Assembly: GCA_002633115.1 (NCBI GenBank) | Contig: NWBJ01000116.1 | Coordinates: forward strand, 1-64,000 | DNA: 64,000 nucleotides | From: Muribaculaceae bacterium Zag1 | GTDB taxonomy: Bacteria; Bacteroidota; Bacteroidia; Bacteroidales; Muribaculaceae | Direction of reading: 5' to 3' | Shown here: piece after piece, positions 42,677 through 52,164 of the stretch | Layout of the letters: every line of letters begins with the position of its first letter | Numbering within the stretch: the stretch's first letter is position 1 | The notes under the pieces: generated by a model | Database searches by the model: none | The model's input: the letters and a program-made list of their open reading frames with translations, nothing else | Told to the model about the DNA's origin: nothing | Program-made: the position numbers and the translations under genes

Positions 42677-43885
42677 CTAATTGGCTTGAGGCGCTTCGAC
42701 AGGCTGAGGCTGCTTGGCGGGAGCCTTGGTGCGGCGCAACCAGTGATCGGTGAGCCATTGGCGCAGAGGCAGGTCGTAGAGTTTGAGGGTGGCCCAGGCG
42801 ATAGCCACCACGATGATGAAGATGGACACTGCTACGAAAATGTGGTGGCCGAGGGGTGCATCTTTGTGGTCGGCAGCCCACTTAATCTGCAGATATACCC
42901 AGGGGTAGTGAGTGATGTAGAGAGGATAGGAAATGGCCCCGAGCCATTTGCAGATAGCCATCGAGCGATTATCGGTGAGGAAACTCCCTGAGCCCATCAC
43001 CACCAACAACGGACACATTACCAGGATGACGCCGACATTGTAGAGGCCATCGAGCCAAGGGTGAGCCTCAGTGCCGGCATAGGGGCAGCATAACATAATG
43101 GCGAGCAGCAATGAACACCACCAGAAGCCGCCTCTGACCCGCAAGCGCAGCGACGGGATGCGCGAGATAAGCAATCCCATAAAGAACGGGTACAAGAGTC
43201 GGGCTATGCCAATGTAAATTTGGTCGGGCGAGAGGCCAAAGCCGCCAATCACTGTATACTGCGCGTAAGAGCGAGGACTAAGGAGCATGAAAGTGTCAAT
43301 ATCCATCGCCACATCGATAGTGAGGAGAGCGGAGAATCCGACAAATACGCCGAGCAAGAGAGTTGGGAATCGGCGGATCACCAATGCATAGAGTATATTA
43401 GCCACATATTCCCACATCAGCGACCAAGCAGCGCCATTAAGAGGATTGACTTCTTGCCAGCCTCTGATATCCCACCAAGGCACCAAAGGAATCATGCAAC
43501 AACCGAGCAACGTCACCAGCATCAGTGTGCCTATTGAGGTCTGACCCACAAGTTCGAATCCCGGCGCATCGCCAAAGAAGAAAAGCAGTGCGCCTATCAA
43601 TGTGCCCATTATCAGCATAGGATGCAATCTCACGAGGCGCCGCTTGAAGAATCCGCCAAGCGACATGCGTCCCCAGCGGTCATCGTAAGCATATCCAATT
43701 ACAAAACCAGAGAGTACGAAAAAGAAATCCACCGCCAGATAGCCGTGGTTGAGGATTTGGAATCGAGGTCCGGCGCTATAGGTCTCAAACAGGTGGAAAG
43801 CCACCACAATCATTGCGGCCACGCCGCGCAGTCCGTCAAGGATCTCGTAGCGCGGCTTTGATGCCAAGGGTATGTATGTTGCCAT
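42677..43885 (-). CDS. acyltransferase family 3 membrane protein
   Basis: The protein has 402 aa and about 10 hydrophobic segments. KPRYEILDGLRGVAAMIVVAFHLFE is the N-terminal acyltransferase-3 motif with the conserved Arg and His. GYLAVDFFFVLSGFVIGYAYDDRWG and LGAISYPLYITHYPWVYL are further family blocks. It is probably an O-acyl (often acetyl) transferase modifying a surface or secreted glycan. The acceptor is unknown. It is a single gene, divergent from the AraC regulator. Confidence 0.85.
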   Translation of the reverse strand: MATYIPLASKPRYEILDGLRGVAAMIVVAFHLFETYSAGPRFQILNHGYLAVDFFFVLSGFVIGYAYDDRWGRMSLGGFFKRRLVRLHPMLIMGTLIGALLFFFGDAPGFELVGQTSIGTLMLVTLLGCCMIPLVPWWDIRGWQEVNPLNGAAWSLMWEYVANILYALVIRRFPTLLLGVFVGFSALLTIDVAMDIDTFMLLSPRSYAQYTVIGGFGLSPDQIYIGIARLLYPFFMGLLISRIPSLRLRVRGGFWWCSLLLAIMLCCPYAGTEAHPWLDGLYNVGVILVMCPLLVVMGSGSFLTDNRSMAICKWLGAISYPLYITHYPWVYLQIKWAADHKDAPLGHHIFVAVSIFIIVVAIAWATLKLYDLPLRQWLTDHWLRRTKAPAKQPQPVEAPQAN

Positions 43886-44038
43886 AGTGGGTCTTGGGTA
43901 TTTAGTTTTAGAAATAATACTTTTTCTGTTGTACGATTGGAATAATTGGTTGGGATTTTAAATATTGCGCAAAGGTACATAATAAAAATTTGTCGGATTT
44001 GTTGGTTATATTCAAATTTTTGTCGTAAATTTGTGCCT

Positions 44039-44872
44039 ATGGACTGTGGATACGATTATAAGTTTGTCGAAATTGCGCCAGAGCATCAAATCGGACAGCA
44101 TACTCAAGCCGAATGGGAGCTCTCGGCGGTGCTGTGTGGCTGCGGAGAGCGTACCCTTGGCAGCGACACCGCGCCATTCGGTCCCGGTGATGTAGTGCTT
44201 GTGCCTCCGCGATTTCCCCATCGCTGGGACTTTGACCCCACATCAGCCAATACTGATGGAAATATTGTCAATGCCACACTGGTATTCACCACTGATTGGG
44301 CCAGAGGATTGTCCAATATTTTCCCAAACCTCAAATCGACAATCGACCGCATACTTGAATTAGAAAATGCCGTCGTATTTTCCTTGCCCGCATCAAGTCG
44401 CATCGCAGCCCTTATGACCACAATGTCTCTATTATCGGCTGAAGAAATAGCTCCCCGATTGATAGAATTGCTAATCATGGCATCTGAGTCGATCGGCACT
44501 GGCACAGTTACTGGCACAATGTCTAACCTTGACCCAATTGCCCAGAAAATCAAGAAGGTAGAAGTGTACGCAGTCTGTAATTTCGACAGAGTAATAACCG
44601 TGAGCGAGGTAGCCAGGCTGGTGGGAATGAATCCATCGTCATTCTGCTCGATGTTTCGCCGAGCCAAAGGGGTGACGTTTGTCACCTATCTCAATCAGCT
44701 GCGTCTGCGCCACGCCCAGCATCTCCTTGCATCCAATCCCCACGAATCTATTTCTGGAATAGCCTACGCTTGCGGATTCCAGACTGTCTCTCATTTCAAT
44801 CACCTCTTCTCCGCAGCTTTCAACCTCACCCCCTCGCAATGGCGCTTACGGCAGCAGGCTATCGGGGCGTAG
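44039..44872 (+). CDS. AraC-family regulator with cupin sensor
   Basis: The protein has 277 aa from MDCGYDYKF. A longer frame upstream lacks family features. The N-terminal cupin (HTQAEWELSAVLCGCGERTLG, FGPGDVVLVPPRFPHRW) should bind a small ligand. The C-terminal 100 residues are two AraC helix-turn-helix units: ITVSEVARLVGMNPSSFCSMFRRAKG and ISGIAYACGFQTVSHFNHLFSAAFNLTPSQWR. A TAAATTTG box ends only 6 bp before this ATG, so the mRNA may be leaderless. It is divergent from the acyltransferase gene, a possible target. Confidence 0.88.
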   Translation: MDCGYDYKFVEIAPEHQIGQHTQAEWELSAVLCGCGERTLGSDTAPFGPGDVVLVPPRFPHRWDFDPTSANTDGNIVNATLVFTTDWARGLSNIFPNLKSTIDRILELENAVVFSLPASSRIAALMTTMSLLSAEEIAPRLIELLIMASESIGTGTVTGTMSNLDPIAQKIKKVEVYAVCNFDRVITVSEVARLVGMNPSSFCSMFRRAKGVTFVTYLNQLRLRHAQHLLASNPHESISGIAYACGFQTVSHFNHLFSAAFNLTPSQWRLRQQAIGA

Positions 44873-44882
44873 CCATGATGGG

Positions 44883-45701
44883 TCACCAGTGCTTGCTGTG
44901 TTTGGAGACGAGGTTGCGGAGCAGCTCGAGGACGATGGGGCCAGTGTCGATTTGGAGCTTGACTTTGCCGATCTTGGCGTAGGGGGCCACGATGGGTTGG
45001 GTCACCAGGCTGTGGCTGTAGGAATCGTAGTAGCTCTGCGCTCCGAGGTCGATGCCGAAATGGTCAGAGAATTCCACTGTGAAGTAACCTCCGAAGTTGG
45101 TAACATCCATATAGGGATAGGCGCGGATGCCGAGGAAGGGATCCTGCCAGTATCCTGGCCCATAAGGCGCTCGGTTGTAATAGGCTCCAAAGGCCGTGAG
45201 GCTGAGCTTCTCTGAGAAGCGGTAACTCATCCTGCCGCCAAAGCCGTAGTTGGTGGTGACGTTGCGGTATGACCCGTATTTGTTGGCTGCGGCATAGGCC
45301 GAGAAGCTGAAGTCGCCAAACTCTCGCGAGATACCCACTCGACCCTGGTCAACCTCAAGCATACCCGGATAGAGATTTGTGGCTCCAGATGCGTAGAACC
45401 ATCCATTGACCCATACGCCATCGGCCATCGACCCCAGCACCGGGCGCCCCATGGCGCGCACCAGTGGGCTGGGCTCGGGCATGTCGAGCAGGCTGGGCGC
45501 AAGATGCTCGGGAGCGCTCAGTGATTTGTCGCCCGAAAACTCGTAGATCGGCCTCGACTGCAGCACTCCGGGCGTCACGTACTCATCGAGCATAAAGCTC
45601 TTGATCCCGCTGTCGGTCTTGACCACCACAGTGTCCATCTCGCTCTGAGCCATTGCCCCAATAGCCCACACCGCCAATATTAAGGAGAGCACTCGTTTCA
45701 T
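44883..45701 (-). CDS. outer-membrane-like hypothetical protein
   Basis: The protein has 272 aa. The signal peptide ends in AIGAMAQ. The mature part has alternating aromatic/polar strands (FGDFSFSAYAAANKYGSYRN, GGRMSYRFSEKLSLTAFGAYYNRAPYGPGYWQD, NFGGYFTVEFSDHFGIDLGAQSYYDSY), which suggests a small beta-barrel. Family not named. It is the last of three minus-strand genes here but is separated by an intrinsic terminator from the adhesin gene. Confidence 0.7.
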   Translation of the reverse strand: MKRVLSLILAVWAIGAMAQSEMDTVVVKTDSGIKSFMLDEYVTPGVLQSRPIYEFSGDKSLSAPEHLAPSLLDMPEPSPLVRAMGRPVLGSMADGVWVNGWFYASGATNLYPGMLEVDQGRVGISREFGDFSFSAYAAANKYGSYRNVTTNYGFGGRMSYRFSEKLSLTAFGAYYNRAPYGPGYWQDPFLGIRAYPYMDVTNFGGYFTVEFSDHFGIDLGAQSYYDSYSHSLVTQPIVAPYAKIGKVKLQIDTGPIVLELLRNLVSKHSKHW

Positions 45702-45762
45702 AATCTATCAAATTCATTATCACCTCGCAAATATACGACTTTTCCCCCAATATTCAAAATGT

Positions 45763-45797
45763 AAAAAGCCGCATTGCCCCGGGCAATGCGGCTTTTT
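45763..45797. terminator. intrinsic terminator after the giant adhesin gene
   Basis: AAAAGCCGCATTGCCC / GGGCAATGCGGCTTTT, a near-perfect 16-bp stem with A/T runs on both sides. Confidence 0.9.
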
Positions 45798-45814
45798 TAA
45801 AGATGCCGAAAGAT

Positions 45815-48800
45815 TTATTTCACTGCAACCTTGTAGGTTGTGCCAGAAACATTGACAAGATAGACGCCATGCGGCATTTGACGAGTTTGATGGTCAGAGG
45901 CTGTGAATGAGTCTACCAAGCGTCCAGTCAAATCATAGATAGAGACTGGTTGACCATCCATGCCATTTACCATTATAGCTCCGTTGAGACCTCTTACTAT
46001 AGCTTTAGAAGAAGCTAAATCGTCAGCGATGCCTGAGGTAGAATCGATGCGGAGGTTGTCGATGTAAAGTACATCGTTGTAACCGCTGGTCTTGCCAGTA
46101 AGCAAGAGACAAATGGTGGGGTCATCCTTATAGGCCGAGAGGTCAATTTCATATTTCTGCCAACCTTGGAGAGTGCCATCACTTACGGTAATAATCTCCA
46201 ATAGATCAAAGTTGACTTCGTCGGTTGTCACTTGCATCAACAATTGTGGCGCTTGTGAATATACGCTTGCGTCTAGATGGAGAACCCATAGGCTAAGAGT
46301 TGCCTCCTTACCGCCCAATGTAATCTTAGGCGAAGCGATAGTAGCTCCAGAGAAGGTTTCGTAATATGATCCGTTGTAGAAGTAGAAGGCTCCATTATCT
46401 CCATCTTGAGGCTCTGCTGAATAGTTGGTCATGCCCTCGCCAGCCACAGGCGAAGCAGAGGTTACATAAGCTGTGTAGTCAGTGACTAACCAGGGGGACG
46501 TGGTAAGTTCGCCTTGAGGGAAGGATTCTGCAAATGGCAATTCGTATGGTTGACCAAGGATGGTATAAGCATAATTAAGAGCACTCATGCCTTGATTGGT
46601 CATGGCAATTACACCATAGTACTCAATGGCTTGGTAGTCAGTAGGAGTACGGTCTACTGTCAACGATGTGCTTGTGGTAGTTGCCAGAATTGAGAGCATA
46701 TCGGCCTCGTCGGTTGCATTGGGATCCATCTGTATCACGTAGTACACTAGATTGTCAGTATCGATAAGTCCGCCATTGATACCAATTGTAGGAGCCGTCC
46801 AACTCAGTTGGGGCTTCTGATTGTCGGTAGTCGGGGTAATCGATAGGTCAGTTACTGCATTAGGAATATCATATCCGACATAAACAGTATCTGCATAAGA
46901 TTTTCCACGACCATATTCATTGGTAGCTACTAAGGTATAAACATTGTTTCCGCTGAGGGCCTCTTCGTCAAGCCAGCTTAGAGATTCTCCAGGGGAGGGG
47001 TTCTCAAATGTAGCTACGGGTATAGCATTATTACCCCGATAAATATTCAAGGAAGTAATGGAGCTTATATCACGTCCAACATAGTCGACCTTTGGAGCCT
47101 TGAAAGTAAGGGTTGCTTTGTTAAGACCGGTTGCGTCTGGCTTAGCCGAGAATTCGGTAATAGAATACGGAGCTAATGCAGAAGCCTCACGCTGCAGACT
47201 GATGTTGTTGATAGCCATATCGATGTAATGCCATTCTTTATTTGTCCTCACATACCATGACAGATGTTTTTTGCCTGCCTCTGCTACCACTATTTCACAT
47301 TCCTGAGGTAGGAAACTGTAGCTGGTTGAGGCCACCAATGGTTGTTGCTTCTCAAAACCATCGATAGTGCCGTCGCTCAGGCCAAATCCGTATTCCCAAA
47401 GGTCAGAGTCTTCGTAATTGCCATTGTACAGATCAAATGCAACAGTGTAGACTGTTTCGTCTTCAAGTTTCACGGCTGGTGAATACATCATAAATTCAAC
47501 AGGCAGAGATGAGGCATAGTAACTGAGGCACAAACCATCGCGCCAACTCTTACCGAATGTTACACTACTTTCTGAGCCTTCGGGGACGCCTTCCATGGCG
47601 ACCGACCAAAGGGTATAGTCTTCATCATTAACAAACGAGGCACTGTAGGGGGCAGTGTAAACGCTGATAAAAGCTTCTGCTTCAGCCTTCTTTCCAGCCC
47701 CAAACTCATTTTCTGGTACTACTGCGTAAGTATGCATGCCCACCGTTGGAACTTCAGTGTCAATCCATGAAGCTTGTGTGCCAGCTGTGAGTGCACCAAA
47801 TGTATAGACTGGCTCAGTGGCTCCGTCCCGGTAAACTTTGGCTGAGGTTATTCCAGTGATTGAATTCCCATCAAGGCTGGTAGCAGGCACTGTGAATTGT
47901 ATGGTGGCAGCCAATGCGTCATCTGCATCAGGAATGATGACAAGGTCGGACACGGCATCCGGAGCCTGGACGTAACCTACCTCTTCTACTGCTACTGATG
48001 CGAGTCTTATCATTGATCCAACACTTGGGTCTGAAATGTAGTGTAAGCCGATATTGTAATCACCATCAGACTCGACTAAGAAATACTCTGCTTTGTCAGT
48101 GAATTCTCCTAAGAACAGGCCCTCCCAAGTGGCGAATACTGTAAATCCATCACCTGTCTCTTTGTCATAGCTGGTAGCATAAGCCAATTCCAGAGTTTCA
48201 GGCCATCCCTGAGCGTAAGTACGCAGATTAGCGGTGAATTTATACATCTTACCCCCTTCGAGACGGATAACTGGGGTTATCAACCAGTCGTCAGATGGTA
48301 CGCTGCTACCGTAGGTAGTGGAAATATCATATTCAGGATTCCAACTTGAGAGAGTCCATGTGTTACCCCCATCAAGATTGAGAATAGTGAATAGGTCGCC
48401 CGAGGTGGTGCTGTCAAATGCCTGAGTATAAGGAGTGGGGAAGGCCGTGCCGTAAAGGATTGCCTCAGTCTCGGTTGCCTTGCTCTTTTTCTCTGCGCCA
48501 TTGCATGCCACTATTTTATAGCTGTAAGGCTGCATCTCGGTGGGTAGGGTCTCAGAGAAATTAGTTGCCTTAAGATTGTCGGCTACTAAAGTCTCGCCTG
48601 GAAGGCGCACGACTTGATAATAAAGGGCATCCGTATCGAGGTATCCGCCATTTACACCTGCGGCTGGGGCTTCCCATTTGAGATTAGCTACTCCATCAAC
48701 AATGGCATACTCGACATTAGTTACAGGCAGGGGAGCATCCCAACCTGCGTATTCATAGAGATATGTGTAGGGTGAGTAACCGCTGTCATTATTGATGACC

Positions 48801-49981
48801 ACGCAATAATAATGGTTGTCATTGGTCAAATCCATGGATACTGATACACTCTGACCTGGTTGGCATTGGCTTTCGTATTGGATTTCGCCATCTACCAACA
48901 ATTGGGTGCCAACGTTGCCAGATAAAGTGCCAAGGGCGTAAGTCTTGTTGGGCACATTGAAAGAGATAGTTGCTGAGGTAGCTCCGGGCTGCGAGTAAGA
49001 AACAGCCAAGTTGCTAACGGCTGCTGGAGCATCGGCTGGAGCGCCGTTATCCAGGGAATAAATACCCACTATTTCTTGACCATTAGGTAAAGACTGAACT
49101 AATGAGGCCTCGCCAGTCTCAACATCTACCAGATATAGAGCGGCTCCTTGGTCAGTGATAGCTGCCCATACTAAAGAATTAGTAAGCCCATCATAAATAG
49201 CCGACTGATTGTAACCAAGTACATTCACACCAGTGGAACCTACATAGGATGTCACGCCGTTTTTCTTGTTCACCTTGTAGAGGTCCCCGTCAGCACTGAT
49301 GCCGTAGATGGAGCCATTTGGATGGGCAGCCATTGCGTAAATCTGGAATTTGCTGCGCCAGCTTGCTATGATTTCGAGCTCAAGAGTCTCGCGATTGAAA
49401 GTTGACCAATATAGGCCAGTAAGATCTTCGTTGTACTGTAGAGTATAAATGGTATCATCAAGAGGGTCATAACACATCACTGATGGGATGAGTTCGTAAG
49501 TGCCATTAGCCTCCACCATATTTTGACGACGTTCTACATAGTTTTCAACATCGAAATCATAATAACATACAGCATTGATGTAGCCGAAAACCGAGGCAAC
49601 ACGGCCCCCGTAGAATCCAGTACGAGCATAAGTGCCAGCATAAAGATCGTAGGCGAAATTAGTGAGCAGTGGAGTGTCGGTTACTCCATCGCTGGATATG
49701 TCAAACTTGTAGATACCCATGGGTATCTCGGTCTGAGAATAGTTGTTGAAATCGACATGGCTGATTAGATTGCCGTAGAAGGTGCGACCATTGAGAGCAC
49801 CAAGAGATTGGGCTTGGGCTTTTGCCGCCACAGCCTTTGGCTGGGAGACAGGTGCTGTTGTGCGCAAGGCATAGTGCTCGCTTAAGTCCGCTCTCATCGC
49901 GGTGCTTTTCGGCACCAGCATAGCCAGGGCAGGAAGCGATACTGCCACCAACCCGGTGATTGCTAAAGATTTAAGTTTCAT
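45815..49981 (-). CDS. giant secreted fibronectin/adhesin-type protein, T9SS-sorted
   Basis: The protein has 1388 aa with a signal peptide (ending about residue 28, ALAMLVPKSTAMRA region). An N-terminal beta-propeller-like part (YDPLDDTIYTLQYNEDLTGLYW, AMAAHPNGSIYGISADGDLYKV) is followed by alternating fibronectin type III-like modules (AVSNLAVSYSQPGATSATISF, AVSDLVIIPDADDALAATIQF, TDLSITPTTDNQKPQLSWTAP) and cleaved-adhesin/choice-of-anchor-J-like jelly rolls. The C-terminus (VSIYDLTGRLVDSF, MPHGVYLVNVSGTTYKVAVK) is a type A sorting domain. It starts 11 bp after the C10 protease stop, so the two are co-expressed. It is probably a surface-bound binding protein. Confidence 0.85.
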   Translation of the reverse strand: MKLKSLAITGLVAVSLPALAMLVPKSTAMRADLSEHYALRTTAPVSQPKAVAAKAQAQSLGALNGRTFYGNLISHVDFNNYSQTEIPMGIYKFDISSDGVTDTPLLTNFAYDLYAGTYARTGFYGGRVASVFGYINAVCYYDFDVENYVERRQNMVEANGTYELIPSVMCYDPLDDTIYTLQYNEDLTGLYWSTFNRETLELEIIASWRSKFQIYAMAAHPNGSIYGISADGDLYKVNKKNGVTSYVGSTGVNVLGYNQSAIYDGLTNSLVWAAITDQGAALYLVDVETGEASLVQSLPNGQEIVGIYSLDNGAPADAPAAVSNLAVSYSQPGATSATISFNVPNKTYALGTLSGNVGTQLLVDGEIQYESQCQPGQSVSVSMDLTNDNHYYCVVINNDSGYSPYTYLYEYAGWDAPLPVTNVEYAIVDGVANLKWEAPAAGVNGGYLDTDALYYQVVRLPGETLVADNLKATNFSETLPTEMQPYSYKIVACNGAEKKSKATETEAILYGTAFPTPYTQAFDSTTSGDLFTILNLDGGNTWTLSSWNPEYDISTTYGSSVPSDDWLITPVIRLEGGKMYKFTANLRTYAQGWPETLELAYATSYDKETGDGFTVFATWEGLFLGEFTDKAEYFLVESDGDYNIGLHYISDPSVGSMIRLASVAVEEVGYVQAPDAVSDLVIIPDADDALAATIQFTVPATSLDGNSITGITSAKVYRDGATEPVYTFGALTAGTQASWIDTEVPTVGMHTYAVVPENEFGAGKKAEAEAFISVYTAPYSASFVNDEDYTLWSVAMEGVPEGSESSVTFGKSWRDGLCLSYYASSLPVEFMMYSPAVKLEDETVYTVAFDLYNGNYEDSDLWEYGFGLSDGTIDGFEKQQPLVASTSYSFLPQECEIVVAEAGKKHLSWYVRTNKEWHYIDMAINNISLQREASALAPYSITEFSAKPDATGLNKATLTFKAPKVDYVGRDISSITSLNIYRGNNAIPVATFENPSPGESLSWLDEEALSGNNVYTLVATNEYGRGKSYADTVYVGYDIPNAVTDLSITPTTDNQKPQLSWTAPTIGINGGLIDTDNLVYYVIQMDPNATDEADMLSILATTTSTSLTVDRTPTDYQAIEYYGVIAMTNQGMSALNYAYTILGQPYELPFAESFPQGELTTSPWLVTDYTAYVTSASPVAGEGMTNYSAEPQDGDNGAFYFYNGSYYETFSGATIASPKITLGGKEATLSLWVLHLDASVYSQAPQLLMQVTTDEVNFDLLEIITVSDGTLQGWQKYEIDLSAYKDDPTICLLLTGKTSGYNDVLYIDNLRIDSTSGIADDLASSKAIVRGLNGAIMVNGMDGQPVSIYDLTGRLVDSFTASDHQTRQMPHGVYLVNVSGTTYKVAVK

Positions 49982-49992
49982 ATAGATATATT

Positions 49993-51996
49993 TTATTGTT
50001 GAATATATTTGCTGATTTGGTATTTGTCGCCCACCCTTTCTACCATGATGTATATTCCTGGGGCTGGAGTGGAATTGGTAGGTATAAGTCGTCCATCAAG
50101 GGAGAAAATCTCTATTATCCTATCAGGATTAGCCAAAATAGATTCTATTGAGGCATAAGGTAAGATTTCAACCTCAATATAATCGTGAAGACGCATATTG
50201 TCTTCGTCGATAACTGAGAGTAACCACATTCCAGGATCCACATCAAATTCATCCTCAAAATCGATAGTGTCACTTTGGCCTGGCATCAAATCGATTATGT
50301 AGGCTGCGCCTTCGGCCGCTTTCTTTCGTGTAGTGGCATCGTAGAGCGCCAGTTTCACTGAACCGTAATACTCGCTTTCCCCTTGATTGGTTATTACTGC
50401 CGTCACCGAACTATAATCGTTCTGCATAATAGGGGCATTCACTGTCAGACTCTCTGCAGCCAGAGAATAATATCCAGGTGATGAAAATTTTATCACATTG
50501 TCAGAGACTGACATGTTTAACGCATTAGGGAGCCCTACGTAGGTATCGTGTATTTTTTCCCAAGTGGCACCGCCAGTCCAACGGCAGATAGGATGCAACT
50601 TATACTTGCCCTCGGTAATCTCGGAGAAGTAAACTTGACCGTAATCAACCGTAAACATCGCTTCGTCTTGAGATAGAGAGAAATCAGTAGGCCCCTCGAT
50701 TACCTCTAAGAGAAAACCATCCTCAGTGTATATGCCTAGCCCCAGGTCAAATTGGGCATCTCTCCAACCTGCGTTGTAGATACGGCCATTAAGTTTGACA
50801 GCAGTCGACTCTCCAATTTCTATCTTTGATGGAGTACAACGCAAAGCTTCATCTGACACGAGCGATAGGGCTGGTTCTGAACCATCAACTGCTGGTTTGA
50901 TTCCCGTAATCACAAGCTGCTTGGAGTTAAAACCTCCAGCTGACCCACCAATTCCTAATTCATAAGGAGTGAGGGCTGTGGTGCGGAAATATCCATTGGC
51001 CATACCACTCCATCCCCAGTTTACATGGAATAAACCCTGATTGTCATAGCCATCAAAAACGAATGCATGTCCACCCTCTGGAGTATATCCTGTGACGTAC
51101 ACAGGTAGTCCTTGGTTGAGGTCATCACGGATAGCGGCTTCCCAGTCTACAATTGAATAATTGTTGCGCAGGCGGTAGTGCACGCCTTGGTCATAACGAA
51201 AATGAGAGGTCAGGGCTTCACACCAATTGATGGAATAGGCACCGCTCTCTTCGCCATAATCCATGCTTATGGCTACGCCGCAATCATACATTAGCTTAGC
51301 AACAGCTAATCGAGCCTCTTCAGGACTGTCATCGTCATAGGTGGGTAGCATTGCATCCCACGCATATTGGCTTTGGCTATAGTCGACTGTAAGCTCTCCA
51401 ATTGATGAATTTACCAGAGGCGTATAGGCATGGATACCTTCGCCCACATCAGGCCAGCGATGGTAGTACATGATTTGAGCCATTGCCGTGGCAGCGCATC
51501 CTGTGGCAGCCCTTACATTTCCATAGTAGGTCGGACATAAATCGTTGTAGGGTGAATCTTGATCCCAGGCGATTTGACCCAGCAGAGGTGCCACTGACGA
51601 TTCTAATGAGAACTCCGATGAATAGGGCGATGAGCCATTTTCTCTCATCATTTGGATTTCTTGGGAGTATGCCTCTAAGGTTAAAACCATTGCCTCAGGG
51701 AGAACGTCTGGCCAAAAGCGTTCATCTCCGTAAGCCAGCATTGGCGCTGTGGAATCCTCAGCGCTCAATATTATCCATCCAGTCTGTTGGGAAAGGTTCA
51801 CAGCGTAAAACGCTGCATCCCCATTAGTGTCGAGAAATGTTTTGGCAAGTTGGTATTTGTCACCGGCTACAAAGGCTGGTCCATTGCTACGCATACGGGC
51901 CATAGCCTCATCAATCGTAAGCGCTTTAGCTTGGCTCAGTAGGGGCATAAGGCCCAATATCAATGCAGTCGTGTAAGGTAAGATGAAATTCTTCAT
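49993..51996 (-). CDS. C10 (streptopain-like) cysteine protease
   Basis: The protein has 667 aa. It has a signal peptide, then a Spi-like propeptide (about 25-130). The C10 catalytic domain contains nucleophile Cys167 in RAATGCAATAMAQIMYYHRWP and His310 in GGHAFVFDGYDNQGLFHVNWGWSG. A beta-sandwich part follows. The C-terminus (IIEIFSLDGRLIP, PAPGIYIMVERVG) is a sorting domain for type IX secretion. The fold and residues match SpeB, interpain and prtT-type proteases. It is likely a surface protease that acts on host or microbial proteins, in an operon with the giant adhesin. Confidence 0.9.
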   Translation of the reverse strand: MKNFILPYTTALILGLMPLLSQAKALTIDEAMARMRSNGPAFVAGDKYQLAKTFLDTNGDAAFYAVNLSQQTGWIILSAEDSTAPMLAYGDERFWPDVLPEAMVLTLEAYSQEIQMMRENGSSPYSSEFSLESSVAPLLGQIAWDQDSPYNDLCPTYYGNVRAATGCAATAMAQIMYYHRWPDVGEGIHAYTPLVNSSIGELTVDYSQSQYAWDAMLPTYDDDSPEEARLAVAKLMYDCGVAISMDYGEESGAYSINWCEALTSHFRYDQGVHYRLRNNYSIVDWEAAIRDDLNQGLPVYVTGYTPEGGHAFVFDGYDNQGLFHVNWGWSGMANGYFRTTALTPYELGIGGSAGGFNSKQLVITGIKPAVDGSEPALSLVSDEALRCTPSKIEIGESTAVKLNGRIYNAGWRDAQFDLGLGIYTEDGFLLEVIEGPTDFSLSQDEAMFTVDYGQVYFSEITEGKYKLHPICRWTGGATWEKIHDTYVGLPNALNMSVSDNVIKFSSPGYYSLAAESLTVNAPIMQNDYSSVTAVITNQGESEYYGSVKLALYDATTRKKAAEGAAYIIDLMPGQSDTIDFEDEFDVDPGMWLLSVIDEDNMRLHDYIEVEILPYASIESILANPDRIIEIFSLDGRLIPTNSTPAPGIYIMVERVGDKYQISKYIQQ

Positions 51997-52107
51997 AGAG
52001 GGTAGCTGGAATTGTTGTTTGAGTGTTGATGAGGCAAAATTACGAATTTATATAGGCAAAAGCCTAGTAAAAACTTAAGATATGTTACAGATTCAAGAAT
52101 TTGATAT

Positions 52108-52135
52108 TAAAAAAACCACGAATTTCGTGGTTTTT
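52108..52135 (-). terminator. intrinsic terminator after the TPR/AraC regulator
   Basis: CCACGAA / TTCGTGG stem flanked by A and T runs in the 169-bp gap to the protease start. Confidence 0.75.
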
Positions 52136-52164
52136 AATAATGATATGGAGTATAGCGTGGTATA